Positions 12,572 to 22,323 of a stretch of 64,000 nucleotides of DNA are shown piece after piece. Made by a program: the position numbers and the translations under genes. The notes beneath the pieces were generated by a model that was given only the letters and a program-made list of their open reading frames with translations, was not told the DNA's origin and made no database searches. Where the stretch lies: NCBI RefSeq assembly GCF_029542785.1, contig NC_083370.1, positions 496,001 to 560,000 on the forward strand, written 5' to 3'. Origin of the DNA: Malassezia japonica. Lineage: Eukaryota; Basidiomycota; Malasseziomycetes; Malasseziales; Malasseziaceae. Position 1 is the first letter of the stretch, and each line of letters opens with the position of its first letter.

Positions 12572-13590
12572 ATGGTAAGTGCTCTGGCTGATGCAGGCGA
12601 CCCCCGCGTTTGGCGCACACGGCGCGAGTGCCGATACCAAGACCGTGGAGACGTACCACGAGGATGCTGTGGTATGTGGAATGGCTGACGCAGCACGATG
12701 CGCAGCTCGACTTTTACGGCAGCAAGCTGGCGACCTGCTCCTCCGACCGCACCGTCAAGGTGTTTGACGTGCAGAACGGCGCGGCGACCGGTGCCGGCGA
12801 GACGCTTGTCGGCCACGAAGGGCCTGTGTGGCAGGTCGCGTGGGCGCACCCGTCCTTTGGCACGATCCTCGCGAGCGCGTCCTACGACGGCAAGGTGTTC
12901 ATCTGGAAGCAGGAGGCCGGTGCCCAGACGTACGGCGCGAGCAGCTGGACGCGCATCAAGGACCATGCGCTGCACACTGCCTCGGTGAACGCCATCTCCT
13001 GGGCGCCGCACGAGCTCGGCGCGACGCTTGCATGCGCGTCGTCGGACGGCAAAGTGTCGGTGCTCACCTTCAACTCGGACGGCTCGTGGTCGGTGGACAT
13101 TGTCACGGCGCACCCCGCGGGCTGCAACGCGGTGTCGTGGGCGCCGGCGGTGGTCGCGGGTGCGGACGCGAACGAGCCCGCGCCGCTCGTCCGCCGCTTT
13201 GCGAGCGCGGGCTGCGACTCGGTTGTAAAGATCTGGGAGTTTAGCGAGGAGGACAACCGCTACATTGAGGTCGAGCAGCTCGCCGGGCACACGGACTGGG
13301 TGCGCGACGTGGCCTTTGCGCCGAACCTCGGCCTGGCACGGACCTACCTCGCGTCCGCGTCGCAGGACGGCACCGTGCTCATCTGGACCCAAAACGGAGC
13401 GGAGGCGCCGTGGACCAAGACCGCGCTACAGCCCAAGAGCAACCCGGCGGACCCCGCCAAGTTCCCGGACACGGTCTGGCGCGTGTCGTGGAGCATCAGC
13501 GGCAACGTGCTGGCCGTGAGCTGCGGCGACGGCAAGGTCTCGCTCTGGAAGGAGAACCTCAAGGGCGCTTGGGAGTGCATCAGCGAGTAG
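12572..13590 (+). CDS. SEC13: COPII and nuclear-pore WD-repeat protein Sec13, 3 exons
   Basis: Six-bladed WD40 protein shared by the COPII coat (with Sec31) and the Nup84 subcomplex. Exons are 12572-12574, 12597-12671 and 12694-13590, with two 22-nt introns at 12575-12596 and 12672-12693. The product is 324 aa. The first coding exon is just the ATG. Spliced exon 2 to exon 3 gives VETYHEDAVHDAQLDFYG, the characteristic Sec13 N-terminus, followed by LATCSSDRTVKVFDV and repeated GHEGPVWQVAW and GHTDWVRDVAF blades. The length is typical for the family. The unspliced frame from 12610 would give a wrong N-terminus, so the conserved VETYHEDAVHDAQ decides the model. Confidence 0.95.
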
Positions 13591-13717
13591 GTACCGAGCG
13601 ACTCACCCAGCCTCGACGCATAGTCGGCCGCCCGCATCTCCATAGCGCTGTACCGAAATGAGTTCCTTGCTTGATTCTTCCTCCACGCGAAATTGGGCCA
13701 TTTTCCGCTCCACTACG

Positions 13718-14099
13718 ATGTCGTCGGCCGCCCAGAAAGCGTCCGCGGCGCTCTTCTCGATGGTCTCGCTCGAGGCCGCGGCGACGCGCGCCACGACACG
13801 CGAGCTGTCCGACAAGATATACCACGAGCTGCGCATCGCGGTACGTCGCACTTCTTACCCAGCTTCCGTCGCGCGAAGACGCACAACACACGCCGATCGG
13901 CGAGCTGACACGCATCCTGAGCGTGCAGAACGGCCAGCTGGAGCCGCTCGCGAACCTCGAGCTGTTCCTGCGCAGCAAGCGCATGCACAACTCGCTCATG
14001 GAGCGGTACAACCCGCTGTATGGCATGTCGGAGCAGGACCGCATCAAGGCCACCGCCCGGCGGGTCGGCCTGGATGTGCCGGCCGACCAAAAAGCGTAG
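13718..14099 (+). CDS. FMC1: FMC1-like mitochondrial ATP synthase assembly factor, 2 exons
   Basis: Small protein resembling Fmc1/LYR-superfamily assembly factors, which help fold the F1 part of ATP synthase in mitochondria. Exons are 13718-13840 and 13863-14099, joined over a 22-nt intron (13841-13862); product 119 aa. Support comes mainly from the C-terminal half, FLRSKRMHNSLMERYNPL and RIKATARRVGLDVP, which matches the ERYNPG...ARRVGLxxP pattern I know from Fmc1. An in-frame upstream ATG at 13658 would add 20 residues that could act as a presequence. The identification is by remembered similarity and is moderate. Confidence 0.62.
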
Positions 14100-14419
14100 T
14101 GTGGGACGGACGGGATGCGTGCTTGGGTGCGTGTAGATGGGATGCGTGCGGGTGGTGCACAGGATGTGCTGCGCGAGGCCGATGGATAGGCCATGCTGCC
14201 CTGCGCCTCGGCACCTGGGCTGGTCCGTGGACGTGCGCTGGATGCGCCTCGCCAGCCACGCTTGGCCCCTGCTAGCCGCTACGAGCCACGGCGAACTACT
14301 ATTGCAACCCCCCCCCTCTTTTTCCCATCCTCTCGATAGCCCACCCACCTGGTTCTTACGTCTTGCAACATTCGTACATATCATCTACAGATGCACAACA
14401 GGCAGTACGATGCAACCCC
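14100..14419. other. 320-bp convergent intergenic region
   Basis: It lies between the stop of the FMC1-like gene and the stop of the orphan minus-strand gene. It contains two copies of GGGATGCGTGC about 27 bp apart (near 14112 and 14139) and a C-run/T-run near 14308-14325. I see no gene. Confidence 0.5.
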
Positions 14420-16060
14420 CTATGCAAAGTCGCGCAGCACTGCTGTCGTGCGCCGCCGCTTGATCTCGGCGGGCGGCTGCGGCCCAGGCGTCTGATTGGC
14501 ACCCGGTGCAACGTCCATCGATGCCGCGTGACGGAGCGGCGGCGGGCTGTTACCTTGCTCCCCACCCGGCTCGTCCTCGTCGTCCTCTTCGCCGTCCGAG
14601 TCGCGGTAGCCACGCAGCGGGACCTTGTAGCTGCCGCTCGGGGCGACGGCCGAGCACAGCTCCTCCGCGTCGTCGATGCCGTAGTTGACAAAGCTGAGCG
14701 AGACCGGCGGGCGGCGTGCGGCCGGCTTCGACGCGGCGTGCATCGCATTCGCCTGGCGCAGCGCCATCATCGAGCCACGCGCACGGAGCCTTGCGCCCTG
14801 CGCCTTGTCGCCCGGCGTCGAAGTGACGCTGCTGGGCCCGCTCGCATTCATGCGCTTATTGCTTCCGTGTTTGCGCAGTGCCTTCTGCGACGTGCGCTGG
14901 CGCACCGGCGACGGGGCGAGGCTTGGCACCGGCGGCGCGGACTCGACGCCGGTCATGGTCATGATCTGGAACATGGGCGTGCTCTGCGCCTTGCGTGGCG
15001 CCTTTTGCGTTGCGGCCCGCGCACGCCGCGACGGCGACAGGCACTTGGTCGGCGACGAGGGCGATGCCGAGATCGGCGCGGGCGACTGCAGCGACGTGGC
15101 GGCCATCGCCGGGGTGAGCGACCAGTGCGTTGCGTCGATGCTCGTCCGTGCCGACGACTCGCCGCTCGTCGACGAAGGATCGATAAACAGCGGCTGCGGT
15201 GCGCCCGGCCGCAGCGCCTGCAGGCCGAATGACGACAAGGCGCCCGAGAGGTGGCCGAGCGAGTGCGGCTCGGCGTTCGGCACGAGGCCCAGCGAGGAAA
15301 ACTGGTGTGCGGGCTGGAGCAGCGGCTCGTTCCACGCACGCAGTGCCAGCGGCGAGCCGCTCACGTGGATCGGGGAGGTATGGTGGGAGGGAATCTGCGC
15401 GGGCGATGCGGTGACCGCCTCGCTGCGGTCGCTGGGCGTGGCGGATGCGCGCATGCCGTGCGCCAGCGTTGCGTCGCGGTTGAGCGGCGTGTGCGGGGGT
15501 GTTTCGCGTTTGATCTGCGAGTCCATCAGCTCGGGGTGGGCGGAACGCGGTGTGCGCAGGTCCGCCGGCGGCCACGGGCGCATGCGCGTCGGCACTTCGG
15601 GCGACGGATGCTTGGCGGGGTCTGGCGACGGTTGCATTGTTGCCGACCACATTTCGCCGTACTCGCTCTCGCTCTCCGCACCACCCGAGAGGCGGCCGCG
15701 CCCCGCGAGCATGTCGGTGCTGTTGGTGGCGCGCGCGAGGCTCGTCACCGAGCTGGTGCTGGCGGTGCTCGAGCTGCTTTCGAGGCCGCCGCCGAGGTCG
15801 TCTGGGTGCAGGCTGCACTGCCAGGAGCCTTGTGTGAGCCATGTATGCGACGTACCCAGCGGCCCGAGGTGTTTACTCGCCCCAGACAAGTCCGCGGCGC
15901 TCGCGTTGCGCAGCGGAAACTCGTTCCCGAGCGCTTTCGGCGTCTCGAGCGCATCGTCAAAATGCATCGACCCGACGCTCGTAAACTCGGCCAAGGGGTC
16001 ACTTATTTCAGAAAAAGACATGGAAAAGGAGTCCATCGCATCGACAAACGGCGACGTCAT
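14420..16060 (-). CDS. Orphan serine/proline-rich disordered protein
   Basis: I do not recognise a family. The frame is open from at least ATG 16060 (MTSPFVDAMDSFSM, 546 aa); an in-frame codon further upstream cannot be excluded. The protein is low-complexity, rich in Ser, Pro and Ala, with many SP/TP sites that could be proline-directed phosphorylation sites. One more ordered, possibly conserved segment lies near the C-terminus (VSLSFVNYGIDDAEELCS then AVAPSGSYKV), followed by an acidic run and a basic KRRR tail. This looks like a regulatory or DNA-associated protein rather than an enzyme. A 27-nt stretch at 15829-15855 has donor, branch site and AG and is a multiple of three, so it may be an intron; if so the protein is 9 residues shorter. 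Confidence 0.6.
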   Translation of the reverse strand: MTSPFVDAMDSFSMSFSEISDPLAEFTSVGSMHFDDALETPKALGNEFPLRNASAADLSGASKHLGPLGTSHTWLTQGSWQCSLHPDDLGGGLESSSSTASTSSVTSLARATNSTDMLAGRGRLSGGAESESEYGEMWSATMQPSPDPAKHPSPEVPTRMRPWPPADLRTPRSAHPELMDSQIKRETPPHTPLNRDATLAHGMRASATPSDRSEAVTASPAQIPSHHTSPIHVSGSPLALRAWNEPLLQPAHQFSSLGLVPNAEPHSLGHLSGALSSFGLQALRPGAPQPLFIDPSSTSGESSARTSIDATHWSLTPAMAATSLQSPAPISASPSSPTKCLSPSRRARAATQKAPRKAQSTPMFQIMTMTGVESAPPVPSLAPSPVRQRTSQKALRKHGSNKRMNASGPSSVTSTPGDKAQGARLRARGSMMALRQANAMHAASKPAARRPPVSLSFVNYGIDDAEELCSAVAPSGSYKVPLRGYRDSDGEEDDEDEPGGEQGNSPPPLRHAASMDVAPGANQTPGPQPPAEIKRRRTTAVLRDFA

Positions 16061-16356
16061 CGTGCCGAGCTCGGCCCAGGACACACGTCCTTGCGCCTGG
16101 CGGGAGAGGAAAGCACGAGCGGCTCTCGCGCGCGCTGTGTTGGTTCCTGAGCAAGTCGCGCCACAGTATGTCCGTCTGTAGCCCTGCGCCAAACGTGCCT
16201 GAAATTGCGCGCAGCCGCGTCGAGCGATGGTCTAGCCCTGCTGCCTGCCGCGGTAGATGTTGCTCGCGTGCGGCTGGTCCGAGGCCACGCACGTTCCACG
16301 TGGCCTCACGTGGCAAAGGGAGCGCCGCGCCGGGTTTCGTCGTTCGACGCTGCACC
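16061..16356. other. 296-bp divergent region with two CACGTG sites
   Basis: Spacer between the orphan minus-strand gene and the complex I subunit gene. The two palindromes at 16297-16302 and 16307-16312 are 10 bp apart, one helical turn, and about 45-60 bp upstream of the complex I subunit ATG. Part of the region may be extra N-terminal coding sequence of the orphan gene. Confidence 0.4.
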
Positions 16357-16637
16357 ATGTCTGCCGCTTTCCGGCCGTTTGTGAACACGTTCAACTACCT
16401 GGTATGTCGCGAGGCTAACGTTCAGCGCCAGTCTGCGCACGAGCGCCCGATCGTCTTTTTCTCGCTGCTCGTCGGCTTTGTGGGCCCGACGGCGGTGATT
16501 GGCGTGCCGCGTGTGCGTGCCTCGTACGGCTGGAAGCCCGCGGAGCGCATTCCCGTTACCTATCCGCGTACGTATGCATTTCTAACGCAGTGCCCGACAG
16601 GCCGCGGGAGCCGGTGACGGGATACGATGACGAGTAA
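16357..16637 (+). CDS. NADH dehydrogenase 9.5 kDa subunit (NDUFA3-like), 3 exons
   Basis: Small single-membrane-span accessory subunit of mitochondrial complex I. Exons are 16357-16401, 16426-16567 and 16591-16637, with introns of 24 nt (16402-16425) and 23 nt (16568-16590). The product is 77 aa. Spliced, it reads RPFVNTFNYLRQSAHERP, then a hydrophobic span (IVFFSLLVGFVGPTAVIGV), ERIPVTYPLPDRP and the GYDDE end. This matches the layout of the fungal NI9M subunit (SHEKP, membrane span, IPxTYPxP, GYDD). The first intron is frame-neutral and has no stop, so an unspliced reading would silently insert eight residues. Two CACGTG sites lie just upstream at 16297-16302 and 16307-16312. Confidence 0.82.
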
Positions 16638-16674
16638 TCTACACTGTAGGCGAGAATGCCCGCATGGGATACCA

Positions 16675-18110
16675 CTAGAGCGCGAGCACCAAAAAGCTGA
16701 AGCAGCTGCCTGCCGTCAGTCCCAGCACGAGCCAGAACGAGAGGATCATGGATGCGATCGACGCGTCGCCGTCGAGCGGCGCATTCGGCGCATCGAGCAG
16801 GCGGTCCTGCTCCACGTCGTCCGTAGCTGCACTTTCGAGGGGGACCGCGGTGCCGGGGCGCTTCTCGAGGAGCTTCGGGCCCGAGATCAAAATCGAGGTC
16901 GAGTTGCACCCGGTTGTCACGCCCAGGAAAAAGACCAGCGCGAAAAAGACGGCGTCGGGCAGCGCCCACGCGGGCGTCTTGTTGCTCTCGCCCACCAGAT
17001 TGCACGCAAAGAACAGGGGGAAGAAGAAGAAGCGGAGCGTCGTGCACGCAAGCGACACCCATCCGCGACGGATCAGCAGATAGGTCGAGAGCACAGGCAG
17101 GCGCCGGCCGATCAGGTCGCCGAGATTCATCGCGACAATGTGCAGCGCGACAAACACGCTCGCACTCTCGACGAGCGTCCCGTCGGGGCGCGAGTGCACC
17201 GAGCGCGCTTGAGACGTCAGCGCGGGGTACACGCCGAGCGTCACGAGGAACACACAAAAGATGCTCGCGGACCACGGCAAGATGCGCTTTTGCACGCGCA
17301 TCAGGCGCCGGAAGCCGTCGGACGAGCGGGAGCGCTCCTCCGCCCCGGCACCCCACTCGTCCATCCGCGCCGAGACCGCGGGGAGACGCAGCGCGCGCCA
17401 GAGGCACACGAGCGTCGTCGCCTGCAGAAGCGTCGTGGTGAGAAACACGGCCATGGCCGCGTTTGCATTCTCGTGCGCCTGCTTTGTGTCGGACGACGGC
17501 GCACCTTTGTCGAGCTGCACGGCGAGCATCGTGGACACCAGGTTGACCACACTGCCAAACACGCCTTGCAGCGCCTGCCCGGCAAGCATGTAGCCCATCA
17601 GCGTGCCGTCGACCGTGAGCTGTGTACAGATGACCATGATGGCACTCTGCATAAACGCCTGGGCCACCGCAAGCACCACCGATATTCCAAGCAGAAAGAC
17701 ATAGTAGGGGTATACAGCCTCCAGCGGCTCCGTGCCGCGCACCGGCACCGACACAGCGAGCACGAGGAAGCCGCCGATCGATGCATAGAGCGCGCGCACC
17801 ACGCGGTGCATTGGACTCGCCTGCATTAGTCTCGCCACCTACATCTTTTCGCCCACCACGCATCGTCGCGAGGATCGCACAGAAAACCGACGTCACATTG
17901 AACACGGTCATGATACCGCTGCTAAACGTCGTCGCGACACCGGGCGCGAGCCGGAATGCATCGTGGAAATAGGCCATCGATGTCACAAGCGTGTTGCTAC
18001 ATAAGCACAATAACATACAATGGCGCAAGCATGCTCATCCCGAGCAGCACCGCGAGCCACTTCACCAGCGCAATGCGCCCCGGCGAGCCTGCTGGCCGCG
18101 CCGCCTCCAT
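16675..18110 (-). CDS. Equilibrative nucleoside transporter, 3 exons
   Basis: Multi-spanning transporter of the ENT/SLC29 family (yeast Fun26 relative), moving nucleosides or nucleobases across plasma or vacuolar membrane. Exons are 18110-18019, 17996-17843 and 17820-16675, with two 22-nt introns (17997-18018, 17821-17842). The product is 463 aa with about 11 hydrophobic segments. Splicing of exons 1 and 2 restores the hallmark first helix GMSMLAPFNTLVTSMAYF, where most ENTs have PWN. The loop between the two halves is charged, as in the family. The gene converges on the complex I subunit gene with 37 bp between stops. Confidence 0.88.
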
Positions 18111-18179
18111 GCTGGAGGAGTACCTCCACTCGAGCACGTGGCCACGGCGTCGTTTCGGCCTCGACAGCCGGTCAGCGGG
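18111..18179. promoter_or_regulatory. 69-bp divergent ENT/MCT1 spacer with CACGTG
   Basis: Spacer between the divergent start codons. It carries GCACGTGG, with the core at 18135-18140, 25 bp from the transporter ATG. Confidence 0.4.
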
Positions 18180-19937
18180 ATGCTGCGTAGGAGTGTTCCC
18201 AGTAGACTACCGCCCGTCGCGGCAGTGCGCCGCTTCTCGCAGAGCGCTTGCGTGCGTGGTGACGACGATGGACCGAAGCGCGGCCGCGCATTTCCCGACA
18301 TGACCGAGTCGCTCGTGTCCGGCTCGGCGAACCCCGTCAAGTTTGTGCGCGCCCACGCCGGCAAAGGCGCCGTATTAAACTACGGGCGCCGCACACGCTC
18401 TGGCGCGAACAAAGCACTGCGCGCCGCTACTGGGCTCGGCCAGGCACACGACGAGCACAGCGCGCCAAAGAAGCCGCTGCCGGAACTCCGCACGTTTTCG
18501 CAGCCTTCCTCCTCGGTCAACTCGCTCTCGTGGCTCAAGTCGGGCGGCGCACAGCAAGGTACGAGCGACACTGGGCGCCCAATGCCGCGGAAACGCACCG
18601 CACTGATTCTCCCGGGCCAGGGGTCGCAGTATGTGACCATGTCGCGCGATTTGTACGACCTGTTCCCTGCCGCACGCCACGTGTGGCACGAGGCCGAGGA
18701 GACGCTCACCGCTTTCATGCAGGGCCAGCCGCTTACGAAGGACGACATGGCGCTCGCGAGTCCCCTCCGCAGCGCGTTTGAGGAGAAGCTCTTGCAGGGC
18801 GCCACCCTCGAGACGACACACGCACCCAAGCCGGGCTGGCTCTTGGACCTCGTATTTGCAGGCGACCAGCTCGAGCTGACACGCTCCGAGAACGCACAGC
18901 CGGCGATTCTCGCGTGCACGCTCGCACTGCTCGCCGTGCTGCGCCACGAGTTCGGCGTGGACCTGGTCAAGGAGCATATTCACTGGAGCGCGGGGCACGG
19001 CTCGGGCGCGTACGCGGCCCTCGTCGCCTCGGGCTCCCTTCTCCAGGTCGATGCACTGCGTGCGTTGCGGTACCGCGGCCTTGAGGCGATGAAGTGCCTC
19101 GAGAACCACCCGGTGCTCTTCCCCGAAGGATCCAAGCGGCCTGCAAGTATATACGAGACGTGGGGCTTTGCGAACGCGGGCAGTGGCAAGGGCAGCGACC
19201 TGATTGTCGAGACGCTGCCTTCGGAGCCGTCTCCGGACGAAGACGGCTCGACGCGGAAGTGGAAAGGCACGCAGGTCAGCGCGGTCGTCGTGCGCCCGGG
19301 GCGTCTCCAAGACGCCTTGCGCGAGGTCGACACGGTGCAGCACGAGATCCACAACGGACTCGTGCCCGGCATTGCGCGCGACGAGTTTGTCGCCGTGGCC
19401 AACGTCAACTCGCAGCTGCAAATGGTCGTGGCAGGAACGCGTGTTGGCGTGTCCTACGCGTGCGACCGCCTGCGCTTCAAGCTGCTGGGCGCGCGCGCCG
19501 CCAATCTGCCCGTCTCTGGCCCGTACCACACGTCGATGGTCAAGTCCGCGACGGACGCCTTCCGTGGCGTAGTCGACGTGATGCCGATCCACGATCCTTC
19601 GCCCGATCTGGCGGTCGTCTCGTCCCTCGACGGGCACGTCTACCAGGACAGCGTCGATATCCGCACCGATCTTGGCAATGCGCTCGACGCGCCTGTGCAC
19701 TGGGTGCAGTCGATCAGCACCCTGGTCGAGCAGGGGGTGCGCCGCTTTGTGTGCCTCGGCCCCGGCCGGGCCTGTGCGCACCAGCTGAGCAAAGAGCTGG
19801 CGTACTACGAAAAAAGCCTCGGCTCTGCTATGAACGACAAGTCCTCCAACTCCGAGTTTGAGGTATGGAGCGTTTCTACCACCCAGGGCATGGAGCAGCT
19901 CGCCTCCGCCCTGCGCCGCGTGCCGCCGGCGCCATAG
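18180..19937 (+). CDS. MCT1: Mitochondrial malonyl-CoA:ACP transacylase with altered active site
   Basis: Malonyl transferase of the mitochondrial type II fatty-acid pathway, loading malonate on acyl carrier protein upstream of lipoate synthesis. Single exon, 585 aa. The start MLRRSVPSRLPPVAAVRRFS is a good mitochondrial presequence. GQGSQ (146-150) forms the oxyanion region and SGPYHTSMV supplies the His-containing motif. The nucleophile elbow, normally GHSxGE, here reads GHGSGA (272-277): the usual Ser position is Gly and a Ser follows one residue later. There are also insertions (around 310-345, acidic and Ser-rich) compared with the about 300-residue bacterial enzyme. Either the Ser is displaced but usable, or the enzyme is altered. 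Confidence 0.85.
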   Translation: MLRRSVPSRLPPVAAVRRFSQSACVRGDDDGPKRGRAFPDMTESLVSGSANPVKFVRAHAGKGAVLNYGRRTRSGANKALRAATGLGQAHDEHSAPKKPLPELRTFSQPSSSVNSLSWLKSGGAQQGTSDTGRPMPRKRTALILPGQGSQYVTMSRDLYDLFPAARHVWHEAEETLTAFMQGQPLTKDDMALASPLRSAFEEKLLQGATLETTHAPKPGWLLDLVFAGDQLELTRSENAQPAILACTLALLAVLRHEFGVDLVKEHIHWSAGHGSGAYAALVASGSLLQVDALRALRYRGLEAMKCLENHPVLFPEGSKRPASIYETWGFANAGSGKGSDLIVETLPSEPSPDEDGSTRKWKGTQVSAVVVRPGRLQDALREVDTVQHEIHNGLVPGIARDEFVAVANVNSQLQMVVAGTRVGVSYACDRLRFKLLGARAANLPVSGPYHTSMVKSATDAFRGVVDVMPIHDPSPDLAVVSSLDGHVYQDSVDIRTDLGNALDAPVHWVQSISTLVEQGVRRFVCLGPGRACAHQLSKELAYYEKSLGSAMNDKSSNSEFEVWSVSTTQGMEQLASALRRVPPAP

Positions 19938-19993
19938 CTTGTACTTGTACCCCGATATATCACGTGACCCCCTACCGGTCCGCTTCCAACACC

Positions 19994-20659
19994 ATGGCGG
20001 GGTACGGCGTGCTGTCGCGTGTCGTGTGCCTCTGCGCTCTTCTCGCCCTTGCGCTTGTCCCGGAACAGGCAGAGGGTGCGTCTCTGTCGACCAAGGTGCC
20101 TGCACATGAAAAGACGTGCTTCTACACCTGGGTGGACCAGCAGTACGAAAAGGTCGGCTTCTACTTTGCCGTGCAAGAGGGCGGCAACTTTGACATTGAC
20201 TACTCGGTGCACAGTCCGTCGGACAAGGTGGTAATCGAGGGACAAAAGTCGTCGCAGGAAGACTATGTGTTTACCGGGAACGAGTACGGCGAGTACACGT
20301 TCTGCTTCGAGAACTACCTGAGCTCGGCAGAGGACAAGATGATCGACTTTGACATTACCGTCGAGTCGGAGCCACGTCTCGAGCTCCCGCTCGCCAAGGC
20401 CTCGCTGCTGTCGGAGCAGTCGACGCCGGTCGAGGAGTCGATGCTCAAGATCGACTCGGACCTGATCGCCGTGGAACGCACCCTGCGCTACTTCCGCATG
20501 CGCGAGAACCACGGATACTCGCTCGTGGAAAAGACACGGAAACGCATCCTGCGCTACAGCATCATTCAAACGCTCATGATCATCTCCATTTCCACCGGCC
20601 AAGTATTTATCGTGCGCCTCCTCTTTGACAAGGGCTCGACGATGCGCAACCGCGTCTAA
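19994..20659 (+). CDS. p24 family cargo receptor (EMP24/GP25L/ERP)
   Basis: Type I membrane protein of the p24 family that cycles between ER and Golgi in COPII and COPI vesicles. Single exon, 221 aa. A hydrophobic signal peptide (about 1-28) is followed by a GOLD domain with the two conserved cysteines (KTCFYTW, YTFCFENY). Then come a coiled-coil segment (SLVEKTRKRILRYS), one transmembrane helix near the C-terminus and a short tail, RLLFDKGSTMRNRV. The tail lacks a clear KKxx retrieval motif, which some subclasses also lack. It resembles yeast Erp3/Erp4 but I cannot fix the subclass. CACGTG lies at 19961-19966. Confidence 0.88.
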   Translation: MAGYGVLSRVVCLCALLALALVPEQAEGASLSTKVPAHEKTCFYTWVDQQYEKVGFYFAVQEGGNFDIDYSVHSPSDKVVIEGQKSSQEDYVFTGNEYGEYTFCFENYLSSAEDKMIDFDITVESEPRLELPLAKASLLSEQSTPVEESMLKIDSDLIAVERTLRYFRMRENHGYSLVEKTRKRILRYSIIQTLMIISISTGQVFIVRLLFDKGSTMRNRV

Positions 20660-20666
20660 ACTATGT

Positions 20667-20677
20667 GATATATATAC
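20667..20677 (+). promoter_or_regulatory. TATA-like element upstream of TYS1
   Basis: GATATATATAC lies about 145 bp before the TYS1 ATG in the 159-bp p24/TYS1 spacer. Position and composition suggest a TATA box; function not shown. Confidence 0.4.
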
Positions 20678-20818
20678 CCGTCTGTAGGCACCGCTCGCGC
20701 ACTACGACGAAGACACGCGCCCCACTCCCCTTCTCGCATCCCCGGTAGCACGGCACGGCGCTGCTCGTTGTGCTTACCTAATCCTCCTTTCGCACGCTCG
20801 CTTCTGACTCAATCCAAC

Positions 20819-22242
20819 ATGTCGGCTGCGGACGCCTTGACGGCGACCAAGAAGTTTGAGCTGATCTCGCGAGGCATCGAAGAGATTCTCGGTGCGGATG
20901 CTATCCACAAGATCCTTGAGGAAAACGAGCGGCCGGTGCGCTGCTACTGGGGCACGGCGCCGACCGGCCGCCCCCACGTCGGCTACCTCGTGCCCCTGAC
21001 GAAGCTCGCCGACTTTTTGCGCGCGGGTGTTAATGTCAAGGTGCTCTTTGCGGGTGCGTGTCGCGACTAATTTAGATATCCATGCGTTCCTGGACAACAT
21101 GAAGGCTCCGATCGAGCTCGTGAAGCAGCGCGCCGAGTACTACCAGCGCATTCTCATTGCCGTGATGCAGGCGATCGGCGTGCCGACCAACCAGATGACC
21201 TTTGTCCTCGGCTCGTCGTACCAGCTCACGGAAAAGTACAACTTTGACACCTACCGCCTCGCGGCGATGGTCACGGAGCACGACGCGAAAAAGGCCGGCG
21301 CCGAGGTCGTGAAGCAGGTCGCTTCGCCGCTCATCAGTGGTCTGCTGTACCCTGGTCTGCAGGCGCTCGACGAGCAGTACCTCGACGTCGACTTCCAGTT
21401 CGGCGGTATCGACCAGCGCAAGATCTTTACGTTTGCCGAGCAATACCTGCCGAAGCTCGGCTACGCCAAGCGCTCGCACCTCATGAACGCCATGGTGCCG
21501 GGCATGAACGGCACCAAGATGTCCTCGTCGGACGTCGACTCCAAGATCGACTTCCTCGACTCGCCCGCGGACATCAAGCGCAAGATCAAGGGCGCCTACT
21601 GCATGCCGGGCGAGATTGAGAACAACGGTGTGATTGCGTTTGTCGGCTCGGTGCTCATGCCGATCGCGCGCGTGCGCGCCGACTCGGTCGCGATGGGCGT
21701 CACGCCGGACCCGCACTGGGTCCGCCCGCTGGTCCCGAGCGATGCGCCGGCCGGCACGCTCTTTACCATCCCCCGTCCGGAGAAGTACGGCGGCGCGCTG
21801 CACTACAGCACCTACGACCAGCTCGTGTCCGACTATAAAGAGCAAAAGGTGCACCCCCAGGACCTCAAGTCGGCCGTCACCGAGGCGCTGATCACCCTCC
21901 TGGAGCCGGTCTATCACATGTTTGAGACCGACGAGTCCTTCCGCAAGATCAAGGCGCAGGCCTACCCCGAAGACGAGCCGAAGGAGGTCAAGAAGAAGGT
22001 CAAGAAGGGTACGTATTTTTTTTTGTGCTGACGCAGTGAACCCCCGCATGGCGCCGTTCATCCTCAAATCCGAGGGCGGTCTCGCGGAGACCGAGGAGGA
22101 GGCCGCGGCGAACGCGGCTGCGGCCGGCGTGCCGTACAAGCCCTCGCGGAAAGGCAAGAAGCAGGACGCTGCGCCGGCCAACACCGACGCGCCGGCCGAC
22201 GCGCCGACCGAGGCGCTCGCCGCGGTCGATCTGCAGAAATAA
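20819..22242 (+). CDS. TYS1: Cytosolic tyrosyl-tRNA synthetase, 3 exons
   Basis: Class I aminoacyl-tRNA synthetase charging tRNA-Tyr. Exons are 20819-21053, 21076-22008 and 22037-22242, with introns of 22 nt (21054-21075) and 28 nt (22009-22036, stretched by a T-run). The product is 457 aa. Spliced exon 1 to exon 2 yields [17 protein letters not shown], a conserved eukaryotic/archaeal TyrRS segment. The HIGH-equivalent is [12 protein letters not shown] and the KMSSS loop is GTKMSSSD. The C-terminus is a lysine/alanine-rich extension ([12 protein letters not shown] onward), much as in yeast Tys1, which has a short basic tail rather than an EMAP-like domain. Confidence 0.95.
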
Positions 22243-22323
22243 GTAGCTTCGTCCATGACGTAACGCACGTGGCATCCACTCCAGCAGGGTCCAGGTCCTG
22301 GCCCGGGCGTCCTTGCCACAACC

